Shown piece after piece: positions 10,869 to 21,802 of a stretch of DNA of 64,000 bases (position 1 is its first letter; each line of letters begins with the position of its first letter). The DNA is taken from positions 1 through 64,000 of the forward strand of contig JAUCBJ010008813.1 of NCBI GenBank assembly GCA_032718475.1, read 5' to 3'. The notes beneath the pieces are model-generated. The model searched no databases. It was not told the origin of the DNA and was given only the letters and a program-made list of their open reading frames with translations. The stretch is from Nemertoderma westbladi. Lineage: Eukaryota > Xenacoelomorpha > Nemertodermatida > Nemertodermatidae. The position numbers and the translations under genes were made by a program.

Positions 10869-11533
10869 TTATGAGGGTAATGAGGCGGAATTGAATCCGC
10901 TTACAGATTTCGTTGTTCTGCTAGCACGCACACTAAGTCTTACCTTGGCCACAATAAGGCGGTGATCACTGGAGAAGGATCGTAGTGTAAATGCATTACA
11001 GTCTTGCATAGAGCTCCTGTATTTCCTACGAAACAGGATATGGTCTATCTGGGACTTGTGACCACTGGGTCCACTATGAGTCCATAGCTTTCCAGCTCGC
11101 TTCTTGAACTGGGTTCCAGCCGAAAACAATCCATTTCCAGAGATAAAATCCTGAAGATGGACGGAATTTCGGTTAACACTATTTCTATAGACCCAGGGCG
11201 ATGTAGGTGATTGATGCAGACTTGCATTAAAGTCTCCCAGGAATGTTAAGAATGCATGCCGATCCACTCAATCAGTAGCTGCTTGTAGATTCTGGTAGAA
11301 ATTTTCCACCTCCTCTACAGGGGCAACACTAGTTGGAGAGTAGCATACAATCAGAACCACCTTAAGAAACTTCTTAGCCAGTCTTCCAGAACATGAGAAG
11401 TGGCAATGGATGATGCGGTTAGAGATTTGGTCTATTTTGTCCAATGCTGCATGTGCAGTTGGATTCATCAATAGACCAATTCCACCATTGCCACTATCAT
11501 CAGCTGAAGAGAGGCCGAGTCGCCAACCGCCCC
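10869..11533 (-). pseudogene. LINE apurinic-type endonuclease fragment (RTE-like)
   Basis: The minus strand encodes a fragment of the exonuclease-endonuclease-phosphatase domain of non-LTR retrotransposons. G-G-I-G-L-L lies near the start. After an in-frame TGA at 11268 come L-G-D-F-N-A, then Q-I-D-H-I-L, then S-S-D-H-R-L-I-V. These are the catalytic GDFN, QIDY and SDH motifs. The fragment is cut at 11533 by the LTR of the BEL/Pao element, so the retrotransposon appears to have landed in or next to it. I could not find the missing endonuclease start beyond 22913. Confidence 0.75.
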
Positions 11534-12661
11534 TGTTCGCGCTTTTAGACCTTTAGCAGTTTAACCTGCCAATTTTAGTTGTCTTCTTGTTTATAAATCG
11601 ACTTTAGCCTAGACCAATTATTTAGTGTACTGAAGTTACATCCTCCGAAGCCAGTCTGTGCGCGATCATTCACCCACAGTTAAGGGAGACTGGATTCGGG
11701 TGCTTTGAAGTTATTGCGGTGCAGACCTATATGTATTATTCGATTGATCGTTACTATATAATCTCTGACAAATATATTTGCTTTCGGGGAAATATTAACA
11801 GTTCCTTTAGGACGTGGCGCTTTAAGTATAAAATCAGAGTTATGACTTATACTAATCACAACTAGATGGCTACTGAGTTTCGTAAATAGCGCATTCTTTA
11901 GGAGATGCTTTATTATCTGTCAAACTACTTCACACGACTTCACACTACTTCACACTACTGCACACTGATCTGCCGACCGTCACTGAATTTGATCATATAT
12001 AAGGAAGATCGCAACTGACACGTGTAGGGATTATGAAATAGCATTTAATTCACACAAAAAACCACTATAATGTAAGTCGCAGTTGCTACCGGTAACCTGT
12101 TCCTCTCACCTTCAGTAATCAAGAAGATTGGGGGTTTTATGAGTATTCATCGGTATTATCCAAATATATCAGCAATATATATCCATATAACAACAATTAA
12201 TAACAGAAGTAAAATAATGCGGTGAACAATCAGTATGTGTTACAACAGTAATTAAGCAATGTTACGAGTCATGGGCGTAATGCATTGAATTGATAATAGA
12301 TTTACGTTCTTGTAATCAAAGCCATCAGATGTTTAGGCCAAAGTCTGAAACTTCCAAAACAGAAGCACAGAAGAATTCTAAGCCGGTTCTCTGGCTCAGA
12401 AAGGTAAACAAAGACCGTAATGCATTGCGCGGTTTTCCATAGGCCCCTGTTCAACATAAAGTGAAAATCGCTCTGATTGGCTGAGCAGAACAAAGAGGTT
12501 CCACGTCTACAGGAAATCAGCTGACAGATTTCGTCATCTGAGCTCCAATCTTTTAGAGTATTATGCGCATTGCGGCAAAAATGACTTGTTATGTCCGCTA
12601 AAGCACCTACACTGTGCATTGCGGGGAAAAATGACTTGTTATGTCCACAAAAGCTTTTACA
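11534..12661 (-). repeat. 3' LTR of the BEL/Pao element
   Basis: This copy is collinear with 21803-22913. It carries an extra duplication near 12570-12655: GCATTGCGG...ATGACTTGTTATGTCC appears twice here and once in the other LTR. On the minus strand a polyadenylation signal AATAAA lies in the complement of GATGCTTTATT (about 11905). Just inside the element, 12662-12669 reads GGGAGCGG on the minus strand, a plausible but short polypurine tract. Confidence 0.88.
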
Positions 12662-12764
12662 CCGCTCCCAGAAAATGGGATTTAATTCTATAAAATATAA
12701 AAAATCACAGTTTCTAAAATATAAAAATACTCTAAACAGTTAGTCCTTCTTTCGTGAACGGCGT

Positions 12765-13754
12765 TTACAAAGTTTTTTTGAGGCTAGCAAGAGTCCTTTT
12801 CTCTTTGGGGCGAGCCACTTTACTAGGAGGGCTATAACTCCTGGGTGAGGGGTGCAATACAATTGCATCGGAAGGTTTAGGGTTACGGTCGGTGTATCCG
12901 CCGGTCGAGGTACCCGGTTGATCGATATCAACCTCAGTGGAACGAGGTCGAACAACCTTCAGAGCGCGTTTCAAGACAGCAGCTCTTACTGGTCCCTGAC
13001 GAGTCGTCTGCACGAGAGCAGTAGGTGGACCATGAGTAGTGAGAAATTTCCTTGGTTTGATGGTTCTTTCTAACTCGCGTTCTTGGGCTCTATATTCATA
13101 GGGTCGTCTATGAACTTCCTGTAGTTCTGGATGCGAGTTGATGAACAAGTCACCATATTCCGGATCTTGACGGATGAAGTTGATCAAGTTATAGGAATTA
13201 AGGTCATTAGGATTAATGTTCCTGAGGTACTTGCGAACAAATTTGCTCGAAATATTCTCGCCAACACGCTTCATTAGTTTGTAGCTCGGTGTGCGAGATT
13301 TTTGCTCAACGGAAGCAAAGAGGTACGGGTGAAACGCATAAACTCCTTCATAGGCACGTCCAGGGTAGTATCGATGACGTGACTCGCAATGGAGATCCGC
13401 GTTAGCTTCCCAGGCTCGAATGTAGCGCAGGGCAACCATTTCGTCTACGCTTTCCAGATCTCGGTTGAAAGGGCAATCAAAACTTGCGTGTCCTTTAAAC
13501 TGGCAATGATGGCATTGAGTCATAAATTGAAGGCAGACTGCGAAGATTTGTAAGTTATTGAGTCTACAATACGCACAATAGATCTTCATTGTAGGTTGGT
13601 CTTGGAAGTAGGAGCAGGGTACGTTGGAGTCCACTGGGGTGAAGTGGTCTCGTGATGCGCATAATCGGCAACGTTTCCTAATTGGCATGCCGATAATCGT
13701 AGGCGGTGAGACATTGTGGACCTTGATACCATTCCAGAACATAGTTGTTGTCAC
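12765..13754 (-). CDS. BEL/Pao post-pol ORF with CxxC zinc-binding cluster, function unknown
   Basis: A 329-codon frame ends the coding part of the element. Between residues about 29 and 94 it has C-R-L-C, C-A-Y-C and C-H-H-C pairs plus further Cys and His (G-H-A-S-F-D-C), suggesting two or three zinc-binding units, perhaps for nucleic acid. The C-terminal third is rich in Arg, Lys, Pro and Ser. The reported start is GTG at 13754, overlapping the stop of the upstream frame by four bases (GTGA on the minus strand); open frame continues upstream, so a frameshift or -1 recoding is possible. No membrane segment is evident, so it does not look like an envelope gene. Confidence 0.6.
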   Translation of the reverse strand: MTTTMFWNGIKVHNVSPPTIIGMPIRKRCRLCASRDHFTPVDSNVPCSYFQDQPTMKIYCAYCRLNNLQIFAVCLQFMTQCHHCQFKGHASFDCPFNRDLESVDEMVALRYIRAWEANADLHCESRHRYYPGRAYEGVYAFHPYLFASVEQKSRTPSYKLMKRVGENISSKFVRKYLRNINPNDLNSYNLINFIRQDPEYGDLFINSHPELQEVHRRPYEYRAQERELERTIKPRKFLTTHGPPTALVQTTRQGPVRAAVLKRALKVVRPRSTEVDIDQPGTSTGGYTDRNPKPSDAIVLHPSPRSYSPPSKVARPKEKRTLASLKKTL

Positions 13755-15190
13755 TGCTTCTGGGCTCTGTGGGTTGAATCTCCTCGGACTCTAAGCAAAT
13801 TGGTTCGTCTTCCCAATTGCATAGCTGAGGTAGGCATAGCTGTCTCCTCAAGCGAACCCACTGTCTGAACTTCCATGATAGAATAACCCGTAGGGATTCG
13901 GGGTCTTTGTATGACAGAGGAATGTAAGTTCTGTATACAAACGTCCTTGAAAATGGCGAATCTCGCGCTGTCTAACTTCTCAGCAGCTGAGTCTCTTAGG
14001 CTGAGCTTAGTCAGAGCGCGGTCCTTGAACTGACTATCAACGTTACGGAACGGAGTCAGAAAGTGCCTAAAGCATTCGAATCGGATGAATTTATTATGTT
14101 CATCTAGCTTGGCGAGTTTGGTTCCAAGTAACAAGGGATGGGCGCGTATAGTACGACTGCACACATCGGCTAGCCAACCGGCAAGTGCGGCGTTCTCGAA
14201 GATAGTGTATATAGCTAATGAGGGACGAAGTGGAACACTCATGTAGCTATAAACGACGCCAGGTGCGGTCAATGGTCCGTCAAAGTATAATCGAGAATAA
14301 TGATCTCCATATACTTGTTGATAGTTGATAAGGTTTCCGACTTTGAAATTCCATCCGTATTCTTAAAAGGCAAGATGTCCGATGGAGGTTTGTTGTACTT
14401 TATTGATGCCGCTCGATGTATTGGCATACATAGTGCGGAAGAAACCTCGGCCTTCTGCCCAGAGAGCAATCAGCTGGGTGTCTACGAAAGGATATGGGAT
14501 ATTCTCCATGTTCCTGAAGTCGTTTTGGAGATCTCCATAAACAGCTGAGCCGATTTTAAGGATTCTTTCGTTAAACAATATCTCGAGCACTGGCTGGGGT
14601 AACATCGATCCATCTATACCCATGGCCGGTTTGCGCTCGGTATTGGTGACGTAGCGCTGCGCGAGTTCGAATTGTCCATGTTGGAGTTTCATTTGGATCT
14701 CGGTGAGAGTCTCAAAAGAATAATCGATCACGTCGGAACACGCTCGGGTAAACACATGGGTAGAACCAGCTAGTCCACGTATGTGTATCATCCGCATAGT
14801 TCCCAGTTCTCCAACCGGAATGCTACCTTCATTATCGTAAGTGACAACTCCATACATTTCGATAACGTTAAGAGTTTCGTTCCACTCTTTGGTGGCATTT
14901 TCTATGGTCATACCCACCGGATGCCATAAGGTGGCGCGTTCGCTAGTGTTAGGTAGATCGCTATACTTCAGATAATGTGTAGTATACGTCTCTACATCTC
15001 GATATCGCTGTATTCTCTCTTCCTCGAATAATACATCGAGATTCCAATGGACTAATCGAGTTTTAATAAATCCATTGAGATTATATGGGGGAATTATATC
15101 CTTTTCTATTCTAGAAACATTGTAAGGTTTTCTGAATGAGTTTACTTTCACTAACTGATCCAGATGTTTCTGTAGTTGTTCCCGCTCCAT
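13751..15190 (-). pseudogene. BEL/Pao post-pol ORF of about 480 codons broken by one in-frame stop
   Basis: An ATG at 15190 lies six bases after the pol stop (15197-15199), in the same frame. The frame runs 275 codons to TAA at 14363-14365 and then stays open in the same frame to 13751. I read the upstream and downstream parts as one gene with a point nonsense mutation. The protein is mixed alpha/beta-looking with few cysteines, no signal peptide and no membrane segment, and I recognise no family. Its position between pol and the 3' LTR is where envelope or accessory genes sit in some retroelements. Confidence 0.6.
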
Positions 15191-15196
15191 ACGCTG

Positions 15197-15926
15197 TTAC
15201 TTTGAGGAGTCCCTAGATGTTTGTTGGATTAGGGAGGTGGTCGTGGGAAGAGTATCTTTCCTTCCATAGTTTCCGGATAGTTCTCTGTCTCTTTCCAGTA
15301 AACATAAACGACCAACTGGGCGATTGAGTTGTTGTGTTTCGAATACAATTCCAGGTTTCTTAAAGTTATGTCGCATGACGACGAGTTCTACCGATCGCAC
15401 TAAACTATCATCGGATATATGAGTCTCGATGATACGACCTGTCTGCCACCGCTTACGTGGAAGATCTGATTCCACAATAAGGACCATGTCTCCGGCGCTG
15501 ACGTTTTCTTGCTGCACAAACCACTTGGTTCGAAGTTGTAGCGTAGGCAGATAATGTTTTTCGAAATGGTCAGCGAAACGACGGGATAATAACTGCATGA
15601 GTTGCCAAGTTTGTCGGCAGTATTCGTCTCCGTCCGTGATTTCCGATTGTGGGAGCATGGCTACAGGTTTCTTTAGCAGGAAATGCGCGGGAGTTAGCGC
15701 TTCTAGGGAGTCGGGACTCGATGAGACTGGCATAAGCGGTATCTCATTAAGATAGGCGGCGATTTCTTCCATTAACGTCCGCAAAAGTTCGTCGGTGAGA
15801 TAAGCGCGGCACGGCACGGCACTATAAAGTGAAATGCGGTCTTCATGCTCCTGATTAATCTCTCCCAACTTCCTCCCCACCAAGGGGCGTCGGCGGCGTT
15901 GAAGGTCCAGCTAGACGCTGTTACCC
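15197..15926 (-). pseudogene. BEL/Pao integrase C-terminal half and DUF5641-type domain
   Basis: Minus-strand reading from about 16000 contains F-I-D-A-N-N-E-I-K and W-G-G-S-W-E-R-L-I-R-S, hallmarks of the second half of the BEL/Pao integrase core. After a frameshift near 15850 it continues with E-A-L-T-P-A-H-F-L-L and the basic C-terminal domain (W-F-V-Q-Q-E-N-V-S-A-G-D-M-V-L-I, then G-R-I-I-E-T-H). This is the strand-transfer enzyme for insertion. The first part of the catalytic core is missing (see next entry). Confidence 0.8.
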
Positions 15927-17096
15927 TTAGCTGATCGTCCACCTGTCTTTGGTTCCAATCTTTGATGTAAGCCTTGATTTCATTGTTGGCATCAATGAAG
16001 ATCGTTCCTGACGACGACGACGAATGACGACGAGTTCTACCGATCGCACCAAACCATCATCCGAGATATGAGTCTCAATGATACGACCTGTCAGCCACTG
16101 CTTACGTGGAAGATCTAAGTAATCCCTAGGTAATTCTGCCTCTCGCTGTGTTAAAGGCCTACTGAATGCTTTCCTACAGGGTATGCAGTTCCTAAGAACT
16201 TGGTTCAGAGCTCTACGGGGTTTATGAAAATAATAGCGAGTTCGAATTTCGCTAAGAACTCGTTCTCTACCAGCATGGTAAAGCCTACTGTGAACATCTA
16301 CAATCATCTTGATTTGTATTTCAAGATTTCTAATGAGTATGGGAAATTTAGTGTCAAAGGACAATGGAGCATTAGTTAATCTCCCTCCGACACGTATTAA
16401 CCCATCTATCATCATGCTAGAGAAACGATCCCTTAAGCGCATCTGTGGATTTCTCAACAACAGGAAATACTTATCGGAATCTTCATAGCATTGTAGGAGT
16501 CTCAGTATCTGCTTATTGGTATCCTCATGCTCTTGGTAACTGATCTTCTCTGTCAGAAACCTATCCGACACTTTATAAGCGGGAAGGTCTTTAATAGCAT
16601 GGACCTTTTCGGATATGATTGGAGCAGTATCACTAGCTATCTTCGTCCTGGAATAGTGATGATGGAAACACCTCTTGAGATACACGACGGCCTTGCAAAG
16701 CCAATTCCAGGAGCTATAGTGATTTATTGCTCTCTGTAGGAGAGGGGAGAGTCCTTGCGAGACATCTGGTATTCCAGATTTCCAGTCTCTTTCTCTGATT
16801 TCTATAACAGATTTGTTCGTGGTGGGGGAGTTTAGATCCACAGCGTCGTCCCCAGAGATGTGTAGTAAAGACAGATCTATCACGGGTTTAAATAACTTTG
16901 ATTTACTCGTCCGGGTTTTAGGTTTGACTTTCTCCGCTCCCTTGGCTTGTCTAATCTCAGCCGTGGTGAGATGAGGAGGCCATTCATCCTCTTCTTTACT
17001 TAGGAAGGCGGGTCCACCTAACCAGTCTGGAGTATCTATCAGTTCTTGAGGAGTTGCTCCTCTAGAGGCGATGTCGAATTCCATCCGGAGTTTCAA
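15927..17096 (-). pseudogene. BEL/Pao RNase H to integrase zinc-binding region, fused to a duplicated C-terminal piece
   Basis: The frame opens with the end of the RNase H and connection region (D-I-A-S-R-G-A-T-P-Q-E-L, W-L-G-G-P-A-F-L) and reaches the integrase H2C2 zinc module (H-S-R-L-Y-H-A-G, then C-I-P-C-R-K-A-F). Right after R-P-L-T-Q-R-E-A-E-L-P it jumps into a 95-bp copy of the DUF5641 segment (16019-16115) whose original lies at 15374-15468. The first half of the integrase catalytic core is gone. The enzyme cannot be functional. Confidence 0.8.
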
Positions 17097-18378
17097 CCCT
17101 CAGGTAGGCTACTATACCTATTCCCATATCGCTGGCGTCTCCAAACACATGGAGTTGATAGGAATATGTGGGGAGAACGTGACCAAAATATGAAAGGGAA
17201 ATCTTAAAGTTCTCGATGGATGGTAGAGAATCTTCCCATTTCATCCACTTATTTTGTAGTTCTCCCTTAAGTGGATCATTCCACGAGTGGTTTTCGAGCC
17301 ACATTTGTTGCACTAAGCTCCGAGCAACTAATATAACTGGGCTAATAAATCCCAATGGATCAAAATAAGTGCTCAGGATACTTAGACAAATCCGTTTAGT
17401 TCTAACTGGATTATCTCGCTGTTTTAACTGGAAAAACAAGATATCTCTCTCCGTGTCCCATTTTAAGTCAAGTGTCTTGGTTTCCGGAAGATCGTCCTTG
17501 ATGAGGTCCAGATCTTTAACACCTCGGTCTTCTACCGGGATCGATTCCAGAAACTCACGGGAGTTACTAGTGAACTTGGTTAGCCGAAATCCACCATGTT
17601 GCAAGCACTCCACCGTTCTCTTGGCAACATCAATGGCTTCTTCCACCGATGGGAGTGACTTTAAATTGTCGTCCATGTATATATCCCGTTTGATGTTGTT
17701 GATAACCGCTTTAGAGAAGGCGTCTCTGTTGTCATCGGCAGTGGTACGCACTACCGAACAAGCGTTCGAGGGGCTCGAGATGATCCCGAAAGCCTGGATG
17801 GTCATCCAGTACTCCACCGGTTTTCGGTTGAGGTCTCCTTCAGGCCACCACAGAAATCATAGGCTGTCTCGATCCCTATCCAGCGCCTTGACTTGTAAGA
17901 ACATGCCTTCTATGTCCGAAGCGAATGCGATAGAATATTGCCGCAGTCTCAATAATATTCCCAACAAAGATTGGAGTAAGTTGGGTCCCGGCAACAGTTC
18001 TGAGTTCAGGGATTGACCCATGTAAAGGGCGGAGCCGTCAAACACTACCCGGACTTCGTTGGGTTTACCGGGTTTGGGAATGTAATGATGTGTTAGATAA
18101 TACGTTCTCTCCATTATGGGTTTTTCTTCCGGAACTCGCTCCGCGTATCCTTTATCGATAAATTTCTTCAGCTGGGTTTTATACATTTCCCTGGCTTGTA
18201 CGTTGGCCGTAAGACGCCGATGTAGTTGCGTGATTTTCTTTTCCGCTAAAGGTCGGTTATTTATAAAACTGGGTTCTCGCCGTCGGAACGGAAGACCAAT
18301 CTCATAGCGACCTTCGTCTTTCAGATAATGGGTAGTCGTTTCCTGAATCTGCTTGGCTCTCTCTTCCTCGATGGACAA
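17062..18378 (-). pseudogene. BEL/Pao reverse transcriptase and RNase H
   Basis: The N-terminal RT half has G-R-Y-E-I-G-L-P-F, R-V-V-F-D-G-S-A and L-L-P-G-P-N-L, typical of the Pao RT. An in-frame TGA (17857-17859) interrupts it just before the F-L-W motif. The same frame then gives F-G-I-I-S-S-P-S-N-A and the catalytic box Y-M-D-D (17668-17679), then G-G-F-R-L-T-K-F-T-S-N. The RNase H start H-V-F-G-D-A-S-D-M-G follows, with a frameshift near 17080. A further in-frame TGA (18424-18426) separates it from the gag-protease frame. Confidence 0.88.
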
Positions 18379-18423
18379 GGCTTTGTCGTAGGAATTGGGC
18401 TCTACGGCTTCTTGAGTAAAGAA

Positions 18424-20493
18424 TCATACGGTGTGTTCATCACGGATTTTGTTATTGTATCGATCTATCACTTCGTTTAATTCGTCATTATAAGTAAATT
18501 GTCCACCATGTTGATTGATAAGATGGCATAAGTTGGCTTGGTTTAACCAAGTTTGGTTCTCGGTGAGGAGATCGATTGCGTTTTCCTCATCATATAATTG
18601 ATTGATATCGTCATTGTCTGAGGAGTATGGGGTTCCCTCAGTTGTGGTTTCTCCCTCACTGATTTCTTCTTCCCATTCACTCACCTGATGTATTCTTTCA
18701 TTAGGGAGTCTTTCCATTAGGGTTCTATGGGAAGGTCCAGTGAAGTACCAACCTACTCTCGTTCTTCCCGCATACGTCTGGAATGGTTGCGGTCGAGCAG
18801 GCCGTTTTTCTAATGTCTCCAGCGCTTCATGCGCATTTTGGCCGATTAATATCTGCACCCCTGGGTAATCGGTGTTGAATCTAGGTATATCATATTGCTG
18901 GGTAAAATGGTCTTCATCCCAGTTGTAAGGTTCCACTTGGCTAGTAGCAAAGTTCTTTATAGCAACCATTTTGACCAACCTTACACTATGTTCTCCTAGT
19001 TCATCCTGGGGAGTGGACAACACACCAACGTAGTAATCTGTGGCTACTGTGGATTTCCAAACCTGCATAATTCCGGAAAGGTTCAACTTAGTTCGGAACT
19101 TGGGTTGTCCAGCAAAGATGTCTTCGGCTAGTTCTTTGTCAATGAAGGTGCCTGTGCTGCCGGAGTCAAGGAGGGCGTTTACTATGAGGCTCTTCCCTAG
19201 CCCATGGACTCTCAATTGCACCACAGGGAATTCCCGGATTCTGACAGAGGAAGTTGGCGCTTTCCAAGATGGCTGTCGATCCGGAATAGTCAGCTGAGGA
19301 TCTTCATAGTCAGTTTCAGTCTCGTACGTAAGTGCTCGATGCACAGCGGTGTTGATCATGTAACAGGATTCATTTTCGTCGGAGAATTCGTCCGTGTAGA
19401 ATCCTTCCAACTCAGAACTGTGGTCAGTGTCGTTCACATCACTGAATTGGACATGTAGTTCGGGCTCACTTACCTGACTCATGCGGGTTCTGTCAAATTC
19501 GGTGTGCAGCAAGATATGATGTTTCGCGCCGCACTTAGCACACCTCGCGTCTGAGTAACAGGTCCGTCTTTGATGTCCTCGTCTAAGGCAATTACAACAC
19601 AACCGCTTATCCCACATGACATCACGTCTATCCTTTAGGGATTTCTTCAAGAATTCATCACACCCACTCAAGCGATGTGGCCCGTCGCACAATACACATT
19701 TGGGTTTGATGTTACTTACTTTAACATGTGCTGTGTTGTGCACACTTGTTCTTTCCTTGGGCTTTCTTCCATGAATTCTCTTAGGAGACGTAGGAGGAGT
19801 TGTTACCTGTTCTCTCCTGTGACTGGTTCGAGACTTAGATTTACTTACGTCTTTCCTAGTTTTATTGACATAATAAGATCTTTTGGTGTCTTTACCGCTG
19901 TTCTCCTCGTACGAGGTTTGGCTTTCGCCATCGTCTGTATAACAGACTGGTGTTACCTTTCTCCTAGAAACGGGTTTTTCACTCACCTTATTTTCCGGTG
20001 TCTTCTCTCTGGACTGCTTTAGGAGCTGTAATCTTACCTCTCCATTTAAGAATGACATGAGATCAGCCATGGTAGGGTCTCTTTGTTGCTGGTCCATCAT
20101 ATAGAGAACCTTTTTGTACCAGCGAGTACCTACTCCACCCTTTGATAAAGTAGATGCTACGGCTCCAACAACCATAGAACTCTGGTATTCTTGAGACTTA
20201 CCTAACCAATCTAGCTGTCTACAGATCTCCTGAATCTCATCGGAAAACTCTATAATCCCATTGCTAAGAAACTTTCGGGGTGCTACTAATTTCGCATATA
20301 AATACCTAGCTATGTTAGTCCTATTACCATACCTGATGTTTAGTGTATCCCAAACTTGTCTTAATCCGTCTGGATGTCCAATAAACTTTAACGCCATTAA
20401 CTTGGGAGGTCCTTCCAAGCACTCGATGAGGAATCGAAGTTTCTCTCTGTTGGATAGTACAGAGTTCTGTATTGTTATCTTTATAATATTCAT
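18424..20493 (-). CDS. BEL/Pao gag-protease (DUF1759, zinc knuckles, A17-type aspartic protease)
   Basis: A 689-codon frame. Residues 15-170 match the DUF1759 capsid-like region (K-L-R-F-L-I-E-C-L-E-G, R-Y-G-N-R-T). Residues about 270-335 contain C-V-L-C-D-G-P-H-R-L-S-G-C and C-C-N-C-L-R-R-G-H-Q-R-R-T-C followed by C-A-K-C, zinc knuckles that bind the RNA. Around residue 441 (about 19168) is L-L-D-S-G-S-T-G-T-F, the protease active site. The C-terminal part leads toward RT, ended by a TGA. The true gag start is in another frame (20324-20686), so there is a frameshift near 20480. Confidence 0.88.
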   Translation of the reverse strand: MNIIKITIQNSVLSNREKLRFLIECLEGPPKLMALKFIGHPDGLRQVWDTLNIRYGNRTNIARYLYAKLVAPRKFLSNGIIEFSDEIQEICRQLDWLGKSQEYQSSMVVGAVASTLSKGGVGTRWYKKVLYMMDQQQRDPTMADLMSFLNGEVRLQLLKQSREKTPENKVSEKPVSRRKVTPVCYTDDGESQTSYEENSGKDTKRSYYVNKTRKDVSKSKSRTSHRREQVTTPPTSPKRIHGRKPKERTSVHNTAHVKVSNIKPKCVLCDGPHRLSGCDEFLKKSLKDRRDVMWDKRLCCNCLRRGHQRRTCYSDARCAKCGAKHHILLHTEFDRTRMSQVSEPELHVQFSDVNDTDHSSELEGFYTDEFSDENESCYMINTAVHRALTYETETDYEDPQLTIPDRQPSWKAPTSSVRIREFPVVQLRVHGLGKSLIVNALLDSGSTGTFIDKELAEDIFAGQPKFRTKLNLSGIMQVWKSTVATDYYVGVLSTPQDELGEHSVRLVKMVAIKNFATSQVEPYNWDEDHFTQQYDIPRFNTDYPGVQILIGQNAHEALETLEKRPARPQPFQTYAGRTRVGWYFTGPSHRTLMERLPNERIHQVSEWEEEISEGETTTEGTPYSSDNDDINQLYDEENAIDLLTENQTWLNQANLCHLINQHGGQFTYNDELNEVIDRYNNKIRDEHTV

Positions 20494-20686
20494 TAAAAGG
20501 TAACCATTTCATCTCATTTCCATTGAACTTGACGACCTCTCCCACCTTTACCGCTTGACGGGCTTCGGTTCTAGCCATTTGACATGTAAAACTTTCTTGA
20601 GCCATCGTATTATTTAATATCGAGTTATCGGTATATAAATTTCTCGGATTATTACAATCTCTAAATAAACAATAAAAGTTACACAT
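20324..20686 (-). pseudogene. BEL/Pao gag N-terminal piece
   Basis: A 120-codon minus-strand frame overlaps the start of the gag-protease frame. Its latter part (W-L-P-F-N-E-Y-Y-K-D) is the beginning of the DUF1759 region and passes into the main gag frame if one frameshift near 20480 is assumed. The likely gag ATG is within this piece (M-A-Q-E-S-F near 20605). Confidence 0.6.
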
Positions 20687-21802
20687 ACAATTTTTAGGGT
20701 AATTTTACAAGAAATCTATGAACCAGCCTAACAAGGAGTTAGAATTTCTGGTTCTTACAAACTGACAGGAAACTACGGTATTTGAAAACAATAAAGTAGT
20801 AGTAAGTAAGTTGCGTTGTCCAGATAAGGAAATACCACCGTCTGACGACGTATAGTCTTAGCTCTATAAGTACTACGTTATGTACCCGGAGTGTCCTTAC
20901 CAAGAGGTTAATTACCAAAGCCAACCAGAGCTAACGTGCCTATTAACCATGTTACAACACAAATATACTGTCTACACCCTAAATTACTTTCAGAAAGCAC
21001 TGTACTCTAAACCCTAAATTAGGTACAAGTACTTATACAACAAATAACCAGCAGTTAAATATACTTGAACAGCCAAAAGAACCACGGTATCTGCTGGAGT
21101 GACCGGAGCACAAAATCAACAGTCTTTACCTACGCCAAGCAGCCCTGATGTAGTACCGAGGTTAATTTAACTATAACGGTATGTATAACAAGCACAATTA
21201 CTGTAGGAATAAACTTGGGGAGTTGGAGGTTGCGAATACTCGCATAAACTCTGAATAATAAATATTACGCTACCCATGCAGACTATTCAAATAAAACACA
21301 GACCAAATGCTGGCAGACTACTGTCAAGCCTAAATAAACTACAGTATATGCAGACTCCGAAATGGTTAGTTAGTAGGCGTTCTAACCGAGTAGTACGACT
21401 TACTTTCGGGGGGGATTTACCTTACAACACTGGATGCCCCCACCTTCCTAACTAGCACTTTATCGGACAGACACTCTACACACACTGCAATCGCCTCAGA
21501 CCTAACAACAGTTAGACAACAATCCGGCCTACAAATTATTTATACAATCTGAGCAGGCTTACACGCCTTCTGCTCAATATTACACTTACAGATAAATAAA
21601 ACTGACAGAAATAAGTAAAATCTCAATAAAAACCAGGGCTGCAGTCCCCGATTAAATATCAAGACCTACCGGTATATATTATCACAATCGAAATAATACT
21701 GCTGTACCTGTAAGTACCGGTTCGGGTGGTTGGACAGCTTACCGTCCGACCGGTACATTCGACTTTATTGCCTACGGTGCAATAAAGAATCAAATCTATT
21801 AT

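Noticed and set aside
13751-15190. Envelope gene of the BEL/Pao element
   Set aside because: Position fits, but no signal peptide, membrane span or cysteine pattern of a fusion glycoprotein is visible.
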